This document shows positions 62,065-64,000 of a stretch of DNA of 64,000 nucleotides, piece after piece (within the stretch, counting starts at the first letter, position 1; the number at the start of each line of letters is the position of its first letter). The notes beneath the pieces were generated by a model. It searched no databases. It had not been told where the DNA came from and saw only the letters and a list, made by a program, of their open reading frames with translations. The position numbers and the translations under genes are program-made. The stretch is from JALZUE01 sp051251725 (lineage in GTDB: Bacteria > Pseudomonadota > Gammaproteobacteria > Enterobacterales > Alteromonadaceae), in the NCBI GenBank assembly GCA_051251725.1, contig JBPOFN010000003.1:165000-228999 (forward strand), written 5' to 3'.

Positions 62065-63282
62065 ATGAGATTTATAAAACATGCACTATTATTCATTACG
62101 TTAACGTTTCACTTTAATAGCGTTTTTGCCAATGAAGTATTAGACACCTTAGATAAGCTTGCTATATCAGAGCAAGCACCAAAAATTTATTCAAATAAGT
62201 TACTGGATGATGGTTTCAAAGAAATTTATTTTGAAGGTGCAACATATGAAGGAAAACAAACCAGAATATTTTCTTTTTATAAAGCGCCTAAAGGGCAAGG
62301 TCCATTTCCTGCTATGGTTTTGGTTCATGGTGGTGGTGGCAGTGCATTTAAAGAATGGGTTCAAAAGTGGAATGACGCAGGTTTTGCTGCTATTTCAATT
62401 GCCACAGAAGGGCAAACAGGTACCTTATCAGGACAAAAACAACCTAAATGGGTTAAAAATGAATGGGGGGGACCAAGACGCCCTGGTATTTATAATGATC
62501 CGAAAAAACCAACCAATGATCAATGGATGAACCAATCAGTTACAGCAACGATTCAAGCGCATAATTTATTAAGATCATTTGATGAAGTTAAAAAAGATCA
62601 AATCGGCATTGCAGGTATATCTTGGGGTGGAGTTATAACATCTACCGTTATGGGGTTTGACCAACGATTTTCTTTTGCTATTCCTATCTATGGCTGTGGC
62701 TTCCTTGACACCATGAAAAATAAATACGGCAAAGGGCTTTCTAGACCTTCTCATAGTTACTATCGTGAAATATGGGAACCAGCGCTAAGAATTGCCAAAT
62801 TTAACAAACCGACCCTTTGGATGACAGGGCTAAAAGAAAATAATTTTTCACTAGATGCTCAGGCCAATACTTATAAATTATTGCCAGAGAAGCATTATCA
62901 AAGCATTCAACCCAAGCTAAAGCACAGCCATAAATCTGGATGGGCCCCTAAAGAGCAGTATGAATTTGCGCAATCGGTTATTGATAACCTAACAATACCT
63001 TATTTCTATGAGCCAAAGCACTTAAAAGACGCTATTAGCGTTAAAGTAAAACATGTTAATAATGTGTCTGAAAAAGCGCAAACAACTTCAACCCTTTATT
63101 ACACGAATGACACAGGACACACTTTAGATCGAGTTTGGCAGCAAATGCCTGTTTCTATTGAAACTTCAGCTGATCACATAACACTGAATTCAACCTTGCC
63201 AAAAACCGCCACAGCATGGATTTTTAATATAGAGCATAACGGCTTAATTCACAGTAGTGAGTTTTTTGAACATGATAAATAA
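62065..63282 (+). CDS. Secreted alpha/beta hydrolase (carbohydrate esterase-like)
   Basis: 405 residues. Signal MRFIKHALLFITLTFHFNSV with cleavage at VFA. The core has MVLVHGGGGSAFKEWVQKWN (oxyanion loop), GIAGISWGGVITSTV with the nucleophile Ser, and a late His in LKHSHKSGWAPKEQ. The fold is related to acetyl xylan esterase and prolyl oligopeptidase-like families. Such secreted esterases are common beside sulfatases and may remove acyl groups from sulfated polysaccharide so that the sulfatases can act (inference). GTAAAACATG start with AAAGGT before it. Confidence 0.8.
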   Translation: MRFIKHALLFITLTFHFNSVFANEVLDTLDKLAISEQAPKIYSNKLLDDGFKEIYFEGATYEGKQTRIFSFYKAPKGQGPFPAMVLVHGGGGSAFKEWVQKWNDAGFAAISIATEGQTGTLSGQKQPKWVKNEWGGPRRPGIYNDPKKPTNDQWMNQSVTATIQAHNLLRSFDEVKKDQIGIAGISWGGVITSTVMGFDQRFSFAIPIYGCGFLDTMKNKYGKGLSRPSHSYYREIWEPALRIAKFNKPTLWMTGLKENNFSLDAQANTYKLLPEKHYQSIQPKLKHSHKSGWAPKEQYEFAQSVIDNLTIPYFYEPKHLKDAISVKVKHVNNVSEKAQTTSTLYYTNDTGHTLDRVWQQMPVSIETSADHITLNSTLPKTATAWIFNIEHNGLIHSSEFFEHDK

Positions 63283-63350
63283 TTAATCTAGTGCTTGTTA
63301 TGTTCAAGCTAGGTAACTAATTTGAACATAACTTAAAGGTAGTGGTATCT

Positions 63351-63585
63351 ATATAACCAGAACTCTGGCTAAGCCGAGCCCTCGATAACGATCTTTTTAA
63401 GCCTAGCGGCGTTGGGTTTTCTAGCAATAGCCAGCTATTAGGTACGAAAATCCGCCTTGGTATAGATAAAAATTTCGTTATCGAGTGAGCTTGAACCTAA
63501 ATTTAACTTACTGGAATTTAAAAAATCTTTGAATTATTTATAAAAAATCTAAAAGACACTTCTTATCCAGAGCTCAGGTTATATA
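63351..63585. mobile_element. MITE-like palindromic element
   Basis: Terminal inverted repeats: ATATAACCAGAACTCTGG at 63351-63368 and CCAGAGCTCAGGTTATAT at 63567-63584 match at 16 of 18. Inside, CTCGATAACG at 63381-63390 pairs with CGTTATCGAG at 63476-63485, and AATAGC/GCTATT forms a small stem. No coding capacity. The nested layout is like the element at 29101, but the ends differ. Confidence 0.65.
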
Positions 63586-64000
63586 AATATTTTTAAAAAT
63601 ATGACTACTACCGAGTTATCTAAGTACCGCACAACTTCTTCCCGTCACTTTCTATTTTTAGCTCTGTGTCTTTTCCTATTTAATTCAGTTAGACATAGCA
63701 ATTAGCTTGTTTTCTGTAAAACAACAGATAAAAAGATCAATAATTATGGCGAGCATATATTGTAAAATGGCTATAAAATATAGCCAGAGCAATCTCAAAT
63801 TAACCACTTTAATTCTTGAGAACAGAAATAATATAAAGCACAAAACACCCAAATAGTCACAACCAATAACCCAAGTCTCTCTTATTTTTTGAGTCTCTAT
63901 TCAGCCTAGTATCATCCCAATTTCTATTATATCCATTGTAAAGTTAGGTAAAAGCTATCGAGAAAATTGACTTTGAATATCGCGCTGTATTATTATATTT
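63586..64000. other. Intergenic right edge
   Basis: A+T-rich, no credible gene. GCTATAAAATATAGC near 63769 is a small palindrome. Confidence 0.35.

Noticed and set aside
62159..62530. 123-codon frame within the esterase gene
   Set aside because: Out-of-frame shadow of the esterase, which has a signal peptide and catalytic motifs.
1..64000. CRISPR arrays, tRNA and rRNA genes
   Set aside because: No regularly spaced repeats and no cloverleaf or rRNA-like sequence was recognised by eye on either strand.

Overview
The window looks like the chromosome of a marine gammaproteobacterium of the Colwelliaceae/Alteromonadales type (Colwellia or Thalassotalea-like). The reasons are the A+T-rich composition, the housekeeping proteins of gammaproteobacterial type (PckA, SerB, LldD, PpsR/PpsA), a long-form GAPDH, and a polysaccharide-type sulfatase cluster. 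The genus is inferred, not proven.

Left arm, 1-9.9 kb: a defence-type accessory island. A three-gene operon encodes a small membrane protein and two different reverse transcriptases, followed by a structured, terminator-bounded RNA candidate. This matches the architecture of a type 3 defence-associated reverse transcriptase (DRT3) system, here with an extra membrane protein. Next come a relic of a DUF3427 helicase gene, a divergent LRAT-like/Xre pair with a shared operator, and an intact PLD-nuclease/helicase/DUF3427 protein. Three copies of the helicase 3' end (one intact, two relics) show repeated insertion and rearrangement.

10-20 kb: a ModF-like double ABC ATPase, then central carbon metabolism (TpiA, LldD with a divergent LysR regulator, long GAPDH, SerB, PckA). 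Together with PpsR/PpsA at 51-55 kb this gives most of the steps from lactate to triose phosphate.

20-33 kb: a loose accessory stretch (MAPEG protein, hydrolase, GNAT, two AraC regulators, lipoproteins, outer-membrane barrels, a small kinase, a TrpRS) mixed with IS66 and IS4 relics, a MITE with nested hairpins and the first copy of a dispersed coding-like repeat.

33-38 kb: a hybrid histidine kinase, then a decayed chromosomal integron: an attC site, a DUF1275 cassette, a half attC, a reversed ParDE cassette, a truncated attC, an IS3 relic and an integron-integrase fragment joined directly to the IS relic.

38-48 kb: a guanidine-I (ykkC) riboswitch followed by a complete guanidine-assimilation operon: ABC transporter, the two carboxyguanidine deiminase subunits, a biotin-dependent carboxylase and allophanate hydrolase, closed by a strong terminator.

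48-51 kb: truncated LysR gene, Xre/membrane-protein pair, HigBA toxin-antitoxin with paired operators, and two more copies of the dispersed repeat.

51-64 kb: PpsR/PpsA, then a GntR regulator divergent from a secreted sulfatase cluster (two sulfatases, two EF-hand proteins, an EF-hand relic, an esterase), with two perfect palindromes in the divergent region, and a second MITE-like element at the right edge. No rRNA, tRNA or CRISPR array was seen.
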